DNA of 35,346 nt from JBLRWS01 sp047921075 (GTDB lineage Bacteria; Bacteroidota; Rhodothermia; Balneolales; Balneolaceae). The notes under the pieces are model-generated. The model made no database searches and was not told where the DNA came from. It was given only the letters and a program-made list of their open reading frames with translations. The stretch lies in assembly GCA_047921075.1 (NCBI GenBank), contig JBLRWS010000024.1:1-35346 (forward strand), in the 5' to 3' direction. The stretch's first letter is position 1. The number at the start of each line of letters is the position of its first letter. Made by a program: the position numbers and the translations under genes. This document shows, piece by piece, positions 1 through 7,950 of this stretch.

Positions 1-3
1 ACC

Positions 4-996
4 ATGATCATTTTAGGAATAGAATCATCCTGCGACGAAACCTCGGCGGCGGTGCTGGCTGATGGCACCGTTCGCTCGAACGTCATCGCTTCGCAGGCGG
101 TGCACGAACGGTTTGGCGGCGTGGTACCCGAGCTCGCCTCGCGCGCACACAACCAAACCATCTGGGCTACTGTAAAGCAGGCGCTGGATGATGCCGGTTG
201 CCGCATGCAGGATGTAGACGCCATCGCGGTAGCCGTTGGCCCGGGGCTGATGGGATCGCTGTTGGTGGGGCTCGGTTTTGCGAAAGGGCTGGCCCTCTCG
301 TGGAACAAGCCGCTGATTGGCGTGAACCATATTGATGCCCATATGTATGCCAATTTTATTGAACATGAAGAGGTCTATCCGTTTGTGGCGCTGATCGTTT
401 CAGGCGGACATACACGGCTGGTGCACGTGCGGGAGGCGTTTCACCACGACGTACTGGGAACCACTCGCGACGATGCCGCCGGAGAAGCGTTCGACAAGAT
501 CGGCAAAATGCTGGATCTTCCGTACCCGGCCGGCCCTCACATCGACCGGCTTTCGAAGCAAGGCAATCCGCAGTTTCAGCAATTTCCACGTGCCATGCTC
601 AGCGAAGGTCTTGATTTCAGTTTTTCCGGACTTAAAACCAGCGTGCTCTATTATCTGCAAAAACAGGACGCTGAGCACATTGATGAGCATAAAGCAGATA
701 TCGCTGCCAGTGTATCGGCGGCTATCACGGATGTCCTTACCGTAAAACTCCGGCGTGCGCTGCGCAAAACCGGCGTGGGCCATGCCATGCTTGCCGGCGG
801 TGTTTCGGCCAACAGCATGCTGCGCCAAAACGTACAAGCGATGGCCACGGGCGAGAAGGTGGAACTGATGATTCCGTCACCGGAATACTGTACCGATAAT
901 GGAGCGATGATTGCCAAGGCCGGAGAGTTAAAGTTCCGCGCAGGCCAGATCGATACGCTTGGGCTGAAACCGTTTGCCCGTCTGCCGGTAGCCTGA
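4..996 (+). CDS. tsaD: tRNA N6-adenosine threonylcarbamoyltransferase TsaD
   Basis: This is the catalytic subunit that transfers threonylcarbamoyl from threonylcarbamoyl-AMP to A37 of ANN-decoding tRNAs (t6A), working in the cytoplasm with TsaB and TsaE in bacteria. The 330-residue length is normal for the family. The protein opens with the ASKHA-fold start MIILGIESSCDETSAAV. The iron-binding histidines H109 and H113 lie in the NHIDAH motif. SGGHTRLV follows at 133-140, then SFSGLKTSV near 207, and LAGGVSANS and CTDNGAMI in the C-terminal half. The ATG at base 4 gives the full conserved N-terminus, so the gene is probably complete despite touching the window edge. A hydrolase gene follows in the same direction. 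The assignment is firm. Confidence 0.97.
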   Translation: MIILGIESSCDETSAAVLADGTVRSNVIASQAVHERFGGVVPELASRAHNQTIWATVKQALDDAGCRMQDVDAIAVAVGPGLMGSLLVGLGFAKGLALSWNKPLIGVNHIDAHMYANFIEHEEVYPFVALIVSGGHTRLVHVREAFHHDVLGTTRDDAAGEAFDKIGKMLDLPYPAGPHIDRLSKQGNPQFQQFPRAMLSEGLDFSFSGLKTSVLYYLQKQDAEHIDEHKADIAASVSAAITDVLTVKLRRALRKTGVGHAMLAGGVSANSMLRQNVQAMATGEKVELMIPSPEYCTDNGAMIAKAGELKFRAGQIDTLGLKPFARLPVA

Positions 997-1055
997 TATG
1001 ACGCTGATTGGTGTAGATGAACGGTTTGATTTTCGCAACCGGTTCTACTAATGGA

Positions 1056-1913
1056 ATGGAAAAAGAGAACCAAAAAAATCACCCATTAAAAAAAGCAGGC
1101 CTCTATCTGTTGATGGGGATTGCCGGCTATCTGTTTACTGTAGGCATGCTTACCATTTTACAAAATCAACTGCTTTTCCATCCGTCCAAACAGCTTGTAG
1201 CTACCCCGGATGACCTGAACCTATCGTGGTCGGAGCACGCCATTGAAACGGCCGACGGCGAAACCCTGCACGCCTGGTATCTGCATCAGCCCGATGCGGA
1301 GTTTACCGTTGTATTCACTCACGGCAACGCGGGGAATATCAGTGGCCGCCTGGATATTTCCCGGACCATTATGCAGGCCGGAGCCTCCGTTTTTTTGTAC
1401 GATTATCGCGGGTATGGCCTCAGCAGCGGGTCGCCATCGGAAAACGGTCTTTACCGCGATGCCGATGCCGTGGTCGATTATCTGCGTACGGAGCTCGGCG
1501 TAAAACCTGAACAAACCGTCTATTTCGGCCGCTCACTCGGCGGTGTATTTGCCGCGTACAAAGCTGCGGATTACGGCGGTGCCGGATTGGTGCTCGACTC
1601 CTCTTTCATCAGCCTTGAGGAGATTGCCGCCGACCTCTTTCCGTTTATACCGTCATTTTTACTGCGGGGAGACTATGCCACCGCTTCCTTTGTGGAAGAG
1701 GCGGGCGAAATGCCGTTATTGATCCTTCACAGCCGCGATGATGAGTTGATCGGTTACCGCCACGGCCAAACGCTGTATGAGCGCGCTTCGGGACCCAAAA
1801 ACATGGTGACCCTCTCGGGCGGGCACAACGAAAATTATTGGATGTCGATCGAACGGTTTGCATCCGCATGGGAGGAGTTTCTGTCATCTCTCCAAAACGA
1901 TTCCCCATCATGA
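1056..1913 (+). CDS. Membrane-anchored alpha/beta hydrolase (Bem46/ABHD13-like)
   Basis: This is a serine hydrolase of unknown substrate. One predicted N-terminal membrane segment, at about residues 15-35 from the chosen start, anchors an alpha/beta-hydrolase domain. Visible elements are the oxyanion-side THGNAGN stretch, the YRGYGLSSGSPSENGLY segment typical of the Bem46/ABHD13 group, and the nucleophile elbow FGRSLGG (Ser160). The acid is in HSRDDELI (Asp228 or Asp229), and the catalytic histidine is in LSGGHNE (His257). The ATG at 1056 gives a normal lysine-rich start (MEKENQKNHPLKK). An in-frame ATG at 1017 would add 13 residues, and neither start has a clear ribosome-binding site. It follows tsaD by about 60 bases. 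The fold is clear but the substrate cannot be told. Confidence 0.85.
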   Translation: MEKENQKNHPLKKAGLYLLMGIAGYLFTVGMLTILQNQLLFHPSKQLVATPDDLNLSWSEHAIETADGETLHAWYLHQPDAEFTVVFTHGNAGNISGRLDISRTIMQAGASVFLYDYRGYGLSSGSPSENGLYRDADAVVDYLRTELGVKPEQTVYFGRSLGGVFAAYKAADYGGAGLVLDSSFISLEEIAADLFPFIPSFLLRGDYATASFVEEAGEMPLLILHSRDDELIGYRHGQTLYERASGPKNMVTLSGGHNENYWMSIERFASAWEEFLSSLQNDSPS

Positions 1914-2037
1914 ACAAAAGCGCAACGCATTTGCAGCCGATTGATGTTTGTCGCTCAAATTAGCCGCCCTCCTTTTTGGTGCTGATGTGTATATTGCCGT
2001 ACAAAATGATTTGGGCAATTTTTAGTACGACTCTTTT

Positions 2038-5000
2038 ATGTATCTGATTTTTGACACAGAGACCACCGGGCTGCCGCAAAATTATTCCGCCCCGCTTACC
2101 GATTTTGATAACTGGCCTCGATGCGTGCAGCTGGCCTGGCAGGTACACGACGCCACGGGCAAGCAGATCTCTTCAGGCGATTATATTGTGAAACCGGATG
2201 GGTTTACAATCCCATTCAATTCAGAAAAAGTGCACGGTATCTCTACCGAGATGGCCCGGGAAAAGGGGATTCCACTGGCTGATGTGATGGATGCGTTTGC
2301 CCGCGATGTTGAGAACGCGACGTTCATCATCGGGCACAATTTGGAGTTCGATCTCAACATCATGGGGTCGGAATATTTACGGATGAAACGTGCCAATCCG
2401 CTCGAGGCTAAGGTGCACATCGATACCAAGGATGAGTCCACCGAATTCTGCGCCATTCCCGGCGGCCGCGGCCGGTACAAGTGGCCAACCCTGGCCGAGC
2501 TTCATCACAAGCTGTTTGATGTGGGCTTTGAAGAAGCGCACAACGCCGCCGCTGATGTGGATGCCACCGCGCGGGCGTTTCTCGAACTGGTTCGCCTTGG
2601 GGTAATAAAACCGCAATTGCCGCAGGACGTTGCCGCAGGGCAACCGGCCGGCGCCATGATCGACAGCAGCCACTACATGCCCAAGGTAGAAGAGCTGAAA
2701 CGGAAAGGGGTGGCCGACGACGACACCTCGGATAAAGCGGTAATCGATCTGCCCAAAGAAAAAGCGGGCACCATCACCTCCGGGTTTGTTCACCTGCATT
2801 GCCACTCTAAATATTCCGTTTTGCAGGCCGCGGCCGGAATCGACGAGATGATTGCCAAAGCCAAAGAAGACGGCATGAAAGCCGTGGCACTTACCGACCT
2901 CGGAAATATGTTTGGCACGTTCAGCTTTGTGGATAAAGCGATGGCCGCAGGGCTGAAGCCGATTATCGGGTGCGAATGCTATTTTGTGGAAGATCGCCAT
3001 CAGAAAAAGTTTACCCGCGATCATAAAGACAAGCGCTATCAACAGCTGTTTCTCGCGAAAAATCGAAAAGGGTATCAAAACCTGGCCGAGCTCTGTTCGC
3101 TGGGATACATTGAGGGGTATTACTACAAATTTCCGCGAATTGACCGCGAGCTGGTGCAGCGATACCGCGAGGGGCTCATCGCAACCACCGGCAGCCTGCA
3201 GGGCGAAATTCCCGACCTGATTCTGAACCGCGGCGAAGAGGTTGCAGAAGAGGCGCTGCGCTGGTGGCACGATCTGTTTGGCGACGATCTGTACATTGAA
3301 CTAAACCGCCACGGGCTGGAAGAGCAGGAGCGGGTAAACAGTGTGCTGCTCCGGTTTGCAGAGAAATACGGTATCAAAGTCATTGCCACCAACAACAGTT
3401 TTTATCTCGATAAAGAGGACGCCAAGGCGCACGATGCCCTGCTCTGTATCGATAACGGCGAGCTGATGGAAACTCCGGTAGGCCGGGGGCGAGGCTACCG
3501 TTTCGGTTTTCCGAATGATGAGTTTTATTTCAAAACGCAAGAAGAGATGAAGGCGCTCTTTGCCGATGTGCCGGATGCGATCGCCACCACCGAAGAGCTG
3601 GCCGACAAGGTTGAACGGATTGAGCTGAAGCGCGATGTGATCCTGCCAAACTTTGCGCTGCCCGATGGGTTCAATTCCGAAGATGAGTACCTGCGTCATC
3701 TTACGATTGAGGGTGCAAAAAAACACTACGGTGAACTTTCTGAGGACGTGACGGCGCGCATCGATCACGAGCTTCAGATCATCAAAAAGATGGGCTTTGC
3801 CGGCTATTTTTTGATTGTTCAGGACTTTATCAAGGCTGCCAGGGATCTGGATGTGTTTGTTGGCCCCGGCCGGGGATCGGCCGCCGGTTCTGTGGTGGCT
3901 TTCTGCACCGGTATTACCAATATAGACCCGTTACGGTACGATCTGCTGTTTGAGCGGTTTCTAAACCCCGAGCGTGTGTCGATGCCCGATATCGATATTG
4001 ACTTCGACGATGAGGGAAGGCAGCGTGTAATCGATTATGTCGTCGAAAAATATGGACGCGATCAGGTAGCGCACATTATCACGTTTGGCACGATGGCGGC
4101 CCGCTCTTCGGTGCGAGACGTAGCCCGGGTGTTGAACCTGCCACTGCCCGACGCCGATCGCCTGGCCAAGCTCATTCCCGATACGATTGGGATTTCGCTC
4201 GAAGATGCCATCAAGGAAGTTAAAGAGCTGCGGACGATACGCGATCGCGAAGATAGCCTCGAAGGGCAAACGCTGCGCATGGCCGAAACGCTCGAAGGGT
4301 CGGTTCGCAACACCGGAACCCATGCGGCCGGGATTATTATTGCGCCGGATAAGCTAACCAACTACATCCCCATCAGCACAGCCAAGGATACCGACCTGTT
4401 CGTTACGCAGTTCGACGGGAAGGTGATTGAAGATGCCGGTATGCTGAAAATGGATTTCTTGGGGCTGAAAACGCTCTCTATCCTGAAGTCGGCCATGCGT
4501 TTGGTTAAGGAAAATTTCGGCAAAGAGTATCATCTTGATGACATTCCGCTGGATGATGAAAAAACCTTCGAATTCTATCAAAAAGGCCTTACCGTCGGTA
4601 CGTTTCAGTTCGAGTCGGATGGCATGCGCAAGTATTTAAAGCAGTTGAAGCCGACCTCCATCAACGATCTGATTGCGATGAACGCGCTCTACCGCCCCGG
4701 GCCGATGCAGTTCATTCCCGATTACATCAACCGAAAGCTCGGACAGGAAGAGGTAGCGTACCCCCACGACGATTTACTGGACACACTGGAGCCGACATAC
4801 GGTATTATGATCTACCAGGAGCAGATCATGGTGGTGGCGCAGATAATGGGCGGCTATAGTTTGGGTGAAGCGGATATGCTGCGGCGGATTATGGGTAAGA
4901 AAAAGCCGGAGCTGCTGCCGCCCGAAGAGGAAAAGTTTATGCGCCAGGCCCTCGAAAAGGGGTACGATAAAAAGACCGCTAAGGATGTGTTCGACAAGAT

Positions 5001-6261
5001 GGCGATGTTTGCCGGCTACGGCTTCAACAAATCGCACTCTGCGGCGTATTCGGTGGTGGCCTATCAAACCATGTACTTTAAAGCCAATTACACAGCCGAG
5101 TATATGGCCGCGGTGCTGAGCCATAACATGAGCGACATCAAAAAAGTGTCGGCATTTATAGAGGAGTGCCAGCGCCTGGGTATTGAGGTGGATCCACCCA
5201 ATGTAAATACCGCTGAGGGACGGTTTGTCTCACGAAAAGGCCGGGTACAGTATGGGCTTGCCGCTATTAAAGGGGTGGGCGGCAATGCGATTGACGAACT
5301 GGTGCGCGAACGGCAGGCCAACGGCCCGTTCTCCAGCGTTTTCGACTTTTCGAGCCGGATTGATACCCGGGTTTGCAATCGCCGTACGCTGGAGAGCCTG
5401 ATTCAGGCCGGCGCGTTTGATGTGCTGCACGAGAACCGCGCACAACTGCTGGCCAGCATTGATGATATGTTAAGTTATGCTTCGCGCAAACAAGAGGAAG
5501 CACGCCTTAATCAGGGCAGCTTGTTTGGTGGCGATGCGGGCAGTGCGGCATCCATTGGCGAACCCAAACTGCGCGATGTGCCGCGCTGGAGTAACATTCA
5601 GCGGCTGAATAAAGAGCGCGAACTCATCGGGTTTTATCTGAGCGGGCATCCGCTGGACAAATTCAGGGAGGATGCACGCCTGTTTGCATCGCACACCCTT
5701 CATAACGAAGATCTGATGCAGCTGCAGGAGCGGGAAAAGGTTCGGGTTATCGGCATTATCACCGAAGCGAAAAAAGTAACCGACAAAAAAGGCCGGCCGA
5801 TGGCCTTTCTGCAGATAGAAGATCTGCAGGGAGCGCTCGAAGTGCTCGTTTTTAGTGAGGTTTACGACCGCCATCAGGGGCTGCTGGAACCCGATACCAT
5901 TGTAATGCTGGATGGAAATCTGGACAAGCGCGGCGGCCAGCCGAAAGTGATAGCCGGTTCGTTTGAGCGGGTCGAGAACCTGAGGGAGAAGTTTCAGTCA
6001 TCGCTGCAGCTTTCGGTAAAACTGCAAACCGATGCGCTGACACAAAACGACTTGACCGAATTTGCAACGCTGCTAAGCATTCATAAAGGTGAAACACCGG
6101 TTACGCTTCGTATCCATAGCAACCACGCCAAACGAGAGCTGAAAATGAATGTTCGAAAGTACGTAGTAGAGCCTAATAATGAACTTCTGAAGGGGTTGCG
6201 AACGTTATTTGGTAACGATTCTGTAACACTGCACAGAACAAATGGGAGCACACGGCCTTAG
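2038..6261 (+). CDS. dnaE: DNA polymerase III alpha subunit with fused N-terminal 3'-5' exonuclease
   Basis: This is the replicative DNA polymerase with its proofreading nuclease on the same chain, 1407 residues. Residues 1-200 form a DEDDh exonuclease like DnaQ: D6/E8 in FDTETTG, D105 in HNLEFD, and H168/D173 in HNAAADVD. A PHP domain starts at HLHCHS (252-257). The polymerase core has GPGRGSAAGS from 609, the catalytic aspartates D651 and D653 in PDIDIDF, and D806 in KMDFLGL. QGSLF (1159-1163) matches the position and pattern of the beta-clamp-binding motif (QADMF in E. coli). An OB domain (VRVIGIITEAKKV) starts near 1236. Exonuclease fusions of this kind occur in Bacteroidota DnaE. No Shine-Dalgarno site is visible, but the ATG opens directly on the exonuclease fold. 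Confidence 0.96.
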   Translation: MYLIFDTETTGLPQNYSAPLTDFDNWPRCVQLAWQVHDATGKQISSGDYIVKPDGFTIPFNSEKVHGISTEMAREKGIPLADVMDAFARDVENATFIIGHNLEFDLNIMGSEYLRMKRANPLEAKVHIDTKDESTEFCAIPGGRGRYKWPTLAELHHKLFDVGFEEAHNAAADVDATARAFLELVRLGVIKPQLPQDVAAGQPAGAMIDSSHYMPKVEELKRKGVADDDTSDKAVIDLPKEKAGTITSGFVHLHCHSKYSVLQAAAGIDEMIAKAKEDGMKAVALTDLGNMFGTFSFVDKAMAAGLKPIIGCECYFVEDRHQKKFTRDHKDKRYQQLFLAKNRKGYQNLAELCSLGYIEGYYYKFPRIDRELVQRYREGLIATTGSLQGEIPDLILNRGEEVAEEALRWWHDLFGDDLYIELNRHGLEEQERVNSVLLRFAEKYGIKVIATNNSFYLDKEDAKAHDALLCIDNGELMETPVGRGRGYRFGFPNDEFYFKTQEEMKALFADVPDAIATTEELADKVERIELKRDVILPNFALPDGFNSEDEYLRHLTIEGAKKHYGELSEDVTARIDHELQIIKKMGFAGYFLIVQDFIKAARDLDVFVGPGRGSAAGSVVAFCTGITNIDPLRYDLLFERFLNPERVSMPDIDIDFDDEGRQRVIDYVVEKYGRDQVAHIITFGTMAARSSVRDVARVLNLPLPDADRLAKLIPDTIGISLEDAIKEVKELRTIRDREDSLEGQTLRMAETLEGSVRNTGTHAAGIIIAPDKLTNYIPISTAKDTDLFVTQFDGKVIEDAGMLKMDFLGLKTLSILKSAMRLVKENFGKEYHLDDIPLDDEKTFEFYQKGLTVGTFQFESDGMRKYLKQLKPTSINDLIAMNALYRPGPMQFIPDYINRKLGQEEVAYPHDDLLDTLEPTYGIMIYQEQIMVVAQIMGGYSLGEADMLRRIMGKKKPELLPPEEEKFMRQALEKGYDKKTAKDVFDKMAMFAGYGFNKSHSAAYSVVAYQTMYFKANYTAEYMAAVLSHNMSDIKKVSAFIEECQRLGIEVDPPNVNTAEGRFVSRKGRVQYGLAAIKGVGGNAIDELVRERQANGPFSSVFDFSSRIDTRVCNRRTLESLIQAGAFDVLHENRAQLLASIDDMLSYASRKQEEARLNQGSLFGGDAGSAASIGEPKLRDVPRWSNIQRLNKERELIGFYLSGHPLDKFREDARLFASHTLHNEDLMQLQEREKVRVIGIITEAKKVTDKKGRPMAFLQIEDLQGALEVLVFSEVYDRHQGLLEPDTIVMLDGNLDKRGGQPKVIAGSFERVENLREKFQSSLQLSVKLQTDALTQNDLTEFATLLSIHKGETPVTLRIHSNHAKRELKMNVRKYVVEPNNELLKGLRTLFGNDSVTLHRTNGSTRP

Positions 6262-6368
6262 AAGGCAGATATTATAGAATCAGATCAATTTGATAGATGT
6301 TGCCTATATGGAAAAAAAGCCAAAAAGAACGATCTTTAGAGTAAACACAAATAAAAAAACAAAAGACC

Positions 6369-6692
6369 ATGAGTAACACACTTGAATTTACAGACTCGAA
6401 CTTCGCTGACGAAGTAGAAAGCTCCGAAAACCCCGTATTGGTCGATTTTTGGGCAGAATGGTGCGGTCCGTGCCGAATGGTAGGGCCTGTTGTTGATGAA
6501 GTTGCTTCAGAATACGACGGCAAAGTAAAAGTGGGAAAAGTGAATGTAGACAGCAATCCGCAAATTTCCGTGAAATACGGTATTCGCAGTATCCCCGCAC
6601 TACTGATCTTTAAAGACGGTAAAGTGGTTGATCAAATCATCGGTGCCGTTCCCAAGGCTCAGATTAAGAAGCAACTCGACGCGCAAATTTAA
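6369..6692 (+). CDS. trxA: Thioredoxin
   Basis: This is a small cytoplasmic disulfide reductase of 107 residues, the standard thioredoxin length. The redox-active site WCGPC is at residues 31-35 (Cys32 and Cys35) after VLVDFWAE. The cis-proline loop (IRSIPALLIF) and the C-terminal GAVPKAQI helix are both present. It lacks any signal peptide, so it should act in the cytosol with thioredoxin reductase, for example in recycling ribonucleotide reductase and peroxiredoxins. It lies 107 bases after dnaE and ends 25 bases before the start of a strong intrinsic terminator, so it is probably a separate short transcript. Both the start and the identity are secure. Confidence 0.97.
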   Translation: MSNTLEFTDSNFADEVESSENPVLVDFWAEWCGPCRMVGPVVDEVASEYDGKVKVGKVNVDSNPQISVKYGIRSIPALLIFKDGKVVDQIIGAVPKAQIKKQLDAQI

Positions 6693-6716
6693 ACATACGT
6701 TTCACGTACTGTTACC

Positions 6717-6748
6717 AAAAGCAAGTCGTGTATCGGCTTGCTTTTTTT
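6717..6748 (+). terminator. Rho-independent terminator after trxA
   Basis: The left arm GCAAGTCG (6721-6728) pairs with CGGCTTGC (6734-6741) through a 5-base loop, with one U-G pair. The stem is flanked by AAAA before it and seven T after it. It separates trxA from the efflux operon. Confidence 0.85.
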
Positions 6749-6789
6749 CTATGACTTGGCTTTGCAGGTTATTGGCTGTCACAAGCTTT

Positions 6790-6809
6790 TACAACCTCTT
6801 ACGGTTGTA
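6790..6809. promoter_or_regulatory. Inverted repeat, candidate repressor operator of the RND efflux operon
   Basis: TACAACC and GGTTGTA form a perfect 7-bp inverted repeat around a 6-base spacer, the size and shape of a TetR-type or similar dimer site. The right arm contains a TTGT (6805-6808). Seventeen bases further on lies TATATTCA (6826-6833), a partial match to the Bacteroidetes -7 box TAnnTTTG. A repressor bound here would therefore cover the -33 element. There is no T-run after it, so it is not a terminator. No regulator gene lies next to it. The binding role is inferred. Confidence 0.5.
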
Positions 6810-6873
6810 GTAGAAACGAAGCGTGTATATTCAACGTTACAAAAATGCATTTGCAAAATTTTCAGTTTTCGTT

Positions 6874-7950
6874 GTGAAAAAAACAATTACAGTCATCATC
6901 GTTGTATTCATATTCGGGTTGCTCGCCTATCCGAAAGTAAAACCGCTGTTTAGCAATACCGGAGATGAGGCGGCCGGAGGTCCCGGATCCGGCTCTCTGA
7001 TGCAAGTGGAGGCCGTTACGGTTCAGCCAGAGTCTATACAGGACCGTATTTTTGCCACCGGAACGATTCGTGCCGATGAAGCTGTCGACCTTAGTGCCGA
7101 AGCATCGGGAATTGTGACCGGTATTTATTTCCGTGAGGGATCGGACGTAGATCGCGGAGAGCTGCTGCTTAAAATTAACGACAGCGAATTACAGGCCGAG
7201 AAAAACCGAACAGAATTCCGTCTGGCGCTTGCCGTACAGCGCGAAGAGCGACAAAAACGGTTATTAGAGAGGGGCGGCATCAGCCAGGACGATTACGACG
7301 CTATTTTGAATGAAGTAAATGTACTTCGTTCCGAGCTGGAGTTGATTCAGGCACGCATTGAACAGACCGAAATACGGGCACCTTTTTCAGGTAAAATAGG
7401 CCTAAAATTTGTGAGTGAAGGAAGTTATATCAGCCCCAATTCGCGAATTGCTACCCTTCAGAAAATAGATCCTGTTAAGATCGATTTTTCTGTGCCGGAA
7501 CGCTACATCGCCAGAGTGAACAATGGCGATGAGCTGGAATACACTGTTCAGGGCTTTGACAGATCCTTCTATGGTGAGGTGTACGCTATTGAGCCGTTGA
7601 TTGAGCAACAGACGCGAACGCTACAGCTTCGGGCAATCAGCGATAACCCCGAAGGCCAGCTCTTTCCCGGGGCGTTTGCCAATATCACTCTAATTCTCGA
7701 CACCATCGAGGATGCCCTCATGATTCCCACCATGTCGGTTATTCCCGAATTAAATTCGCAAAAAGTTTTTGTTGTACGGGACGGCGTTGTAGATGAAGTT
7801 CGTATACGGACCGGTATTCGTACAAGCAACAAGGTGCAGGTCATAGACGGGATTGCTCCGGGTGATGTGGTGTTGACAACCGGATTGCTGCAGGTGCGGC
7901 CTGGAATGGAAGTAAATATTGTAGAAAACAGACCAACACCGGACGTATGA
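6874..7950 (+). CDS. RND efflux periplasmic adaptor (AcrA/MexA-like membrane fusion protein)
   Basis: This is the adaptor that links an inner-membrane RND pump to an outer-membrane channel. An N-terminal membrane anchor (KKTITVIIVVFIFGLLAY) is followed by a beta-barrel/lipoyl start (VEAVTVQPESIQDRIFATGTIRADEAVDLS) and the lipoyl half EASGIVTGIYFREGSDVDRGELLL. A helical hairpin rich in Glu and Arg follows, then a second lipoyl half (AEIRAPFSGKIGLKFVSEGSYI-type, here TEIRAPFSGKIG) and the membrane-proximal domain. The reading frame can extend to a GTG at 6823, but the GTG at 6874 gives a normal anchor, and the candidate promoter would place transcription start after 6823. I prefer 6874 (358 residues). 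The stop overlaps the pump start by 4 bases (ATGA), indicating coupled translation. Confidence 0.92.
   Translation: MKKTITVIIVVFIFGLLAYPKVKPLFSNTGDEAAGGPGSGSLMQVEAVTVQPESIQDRIFATGTIRADEAVDLSAEASGIVTGIYFREGSDVDRGELLLKINDSELQAEKNRTEFRLALAVQREERQKRLLERGGISQDDYDAILNEVNVLRSELELIQARIEQTEIRAPFSGKIGLKFVSEGSYISPNSRIATLQKIDPVKIDFSVPERYIARVNNGDELEYTVQGFDRSFYGEVYAIEPLIEQQTRTLQLRAISDNPEGQLFPGAFANITLILDTIEDALMIPTMSVIPELNSQKVFVVRDGVVDEVRIRTGIRTSNKVQVIDGIAPGDVVLTTGLLQVRPGMEVNIVENRPTPDV

Noticed and set aside
2377..3270. Long minus-strand open frame (297 codons) opposite dnaE
   Set aside because: It lies wholly antisense to conserved DnaE sequence, has no recognisable domain and its reading follows from the GC-rich third positions of the real gene.
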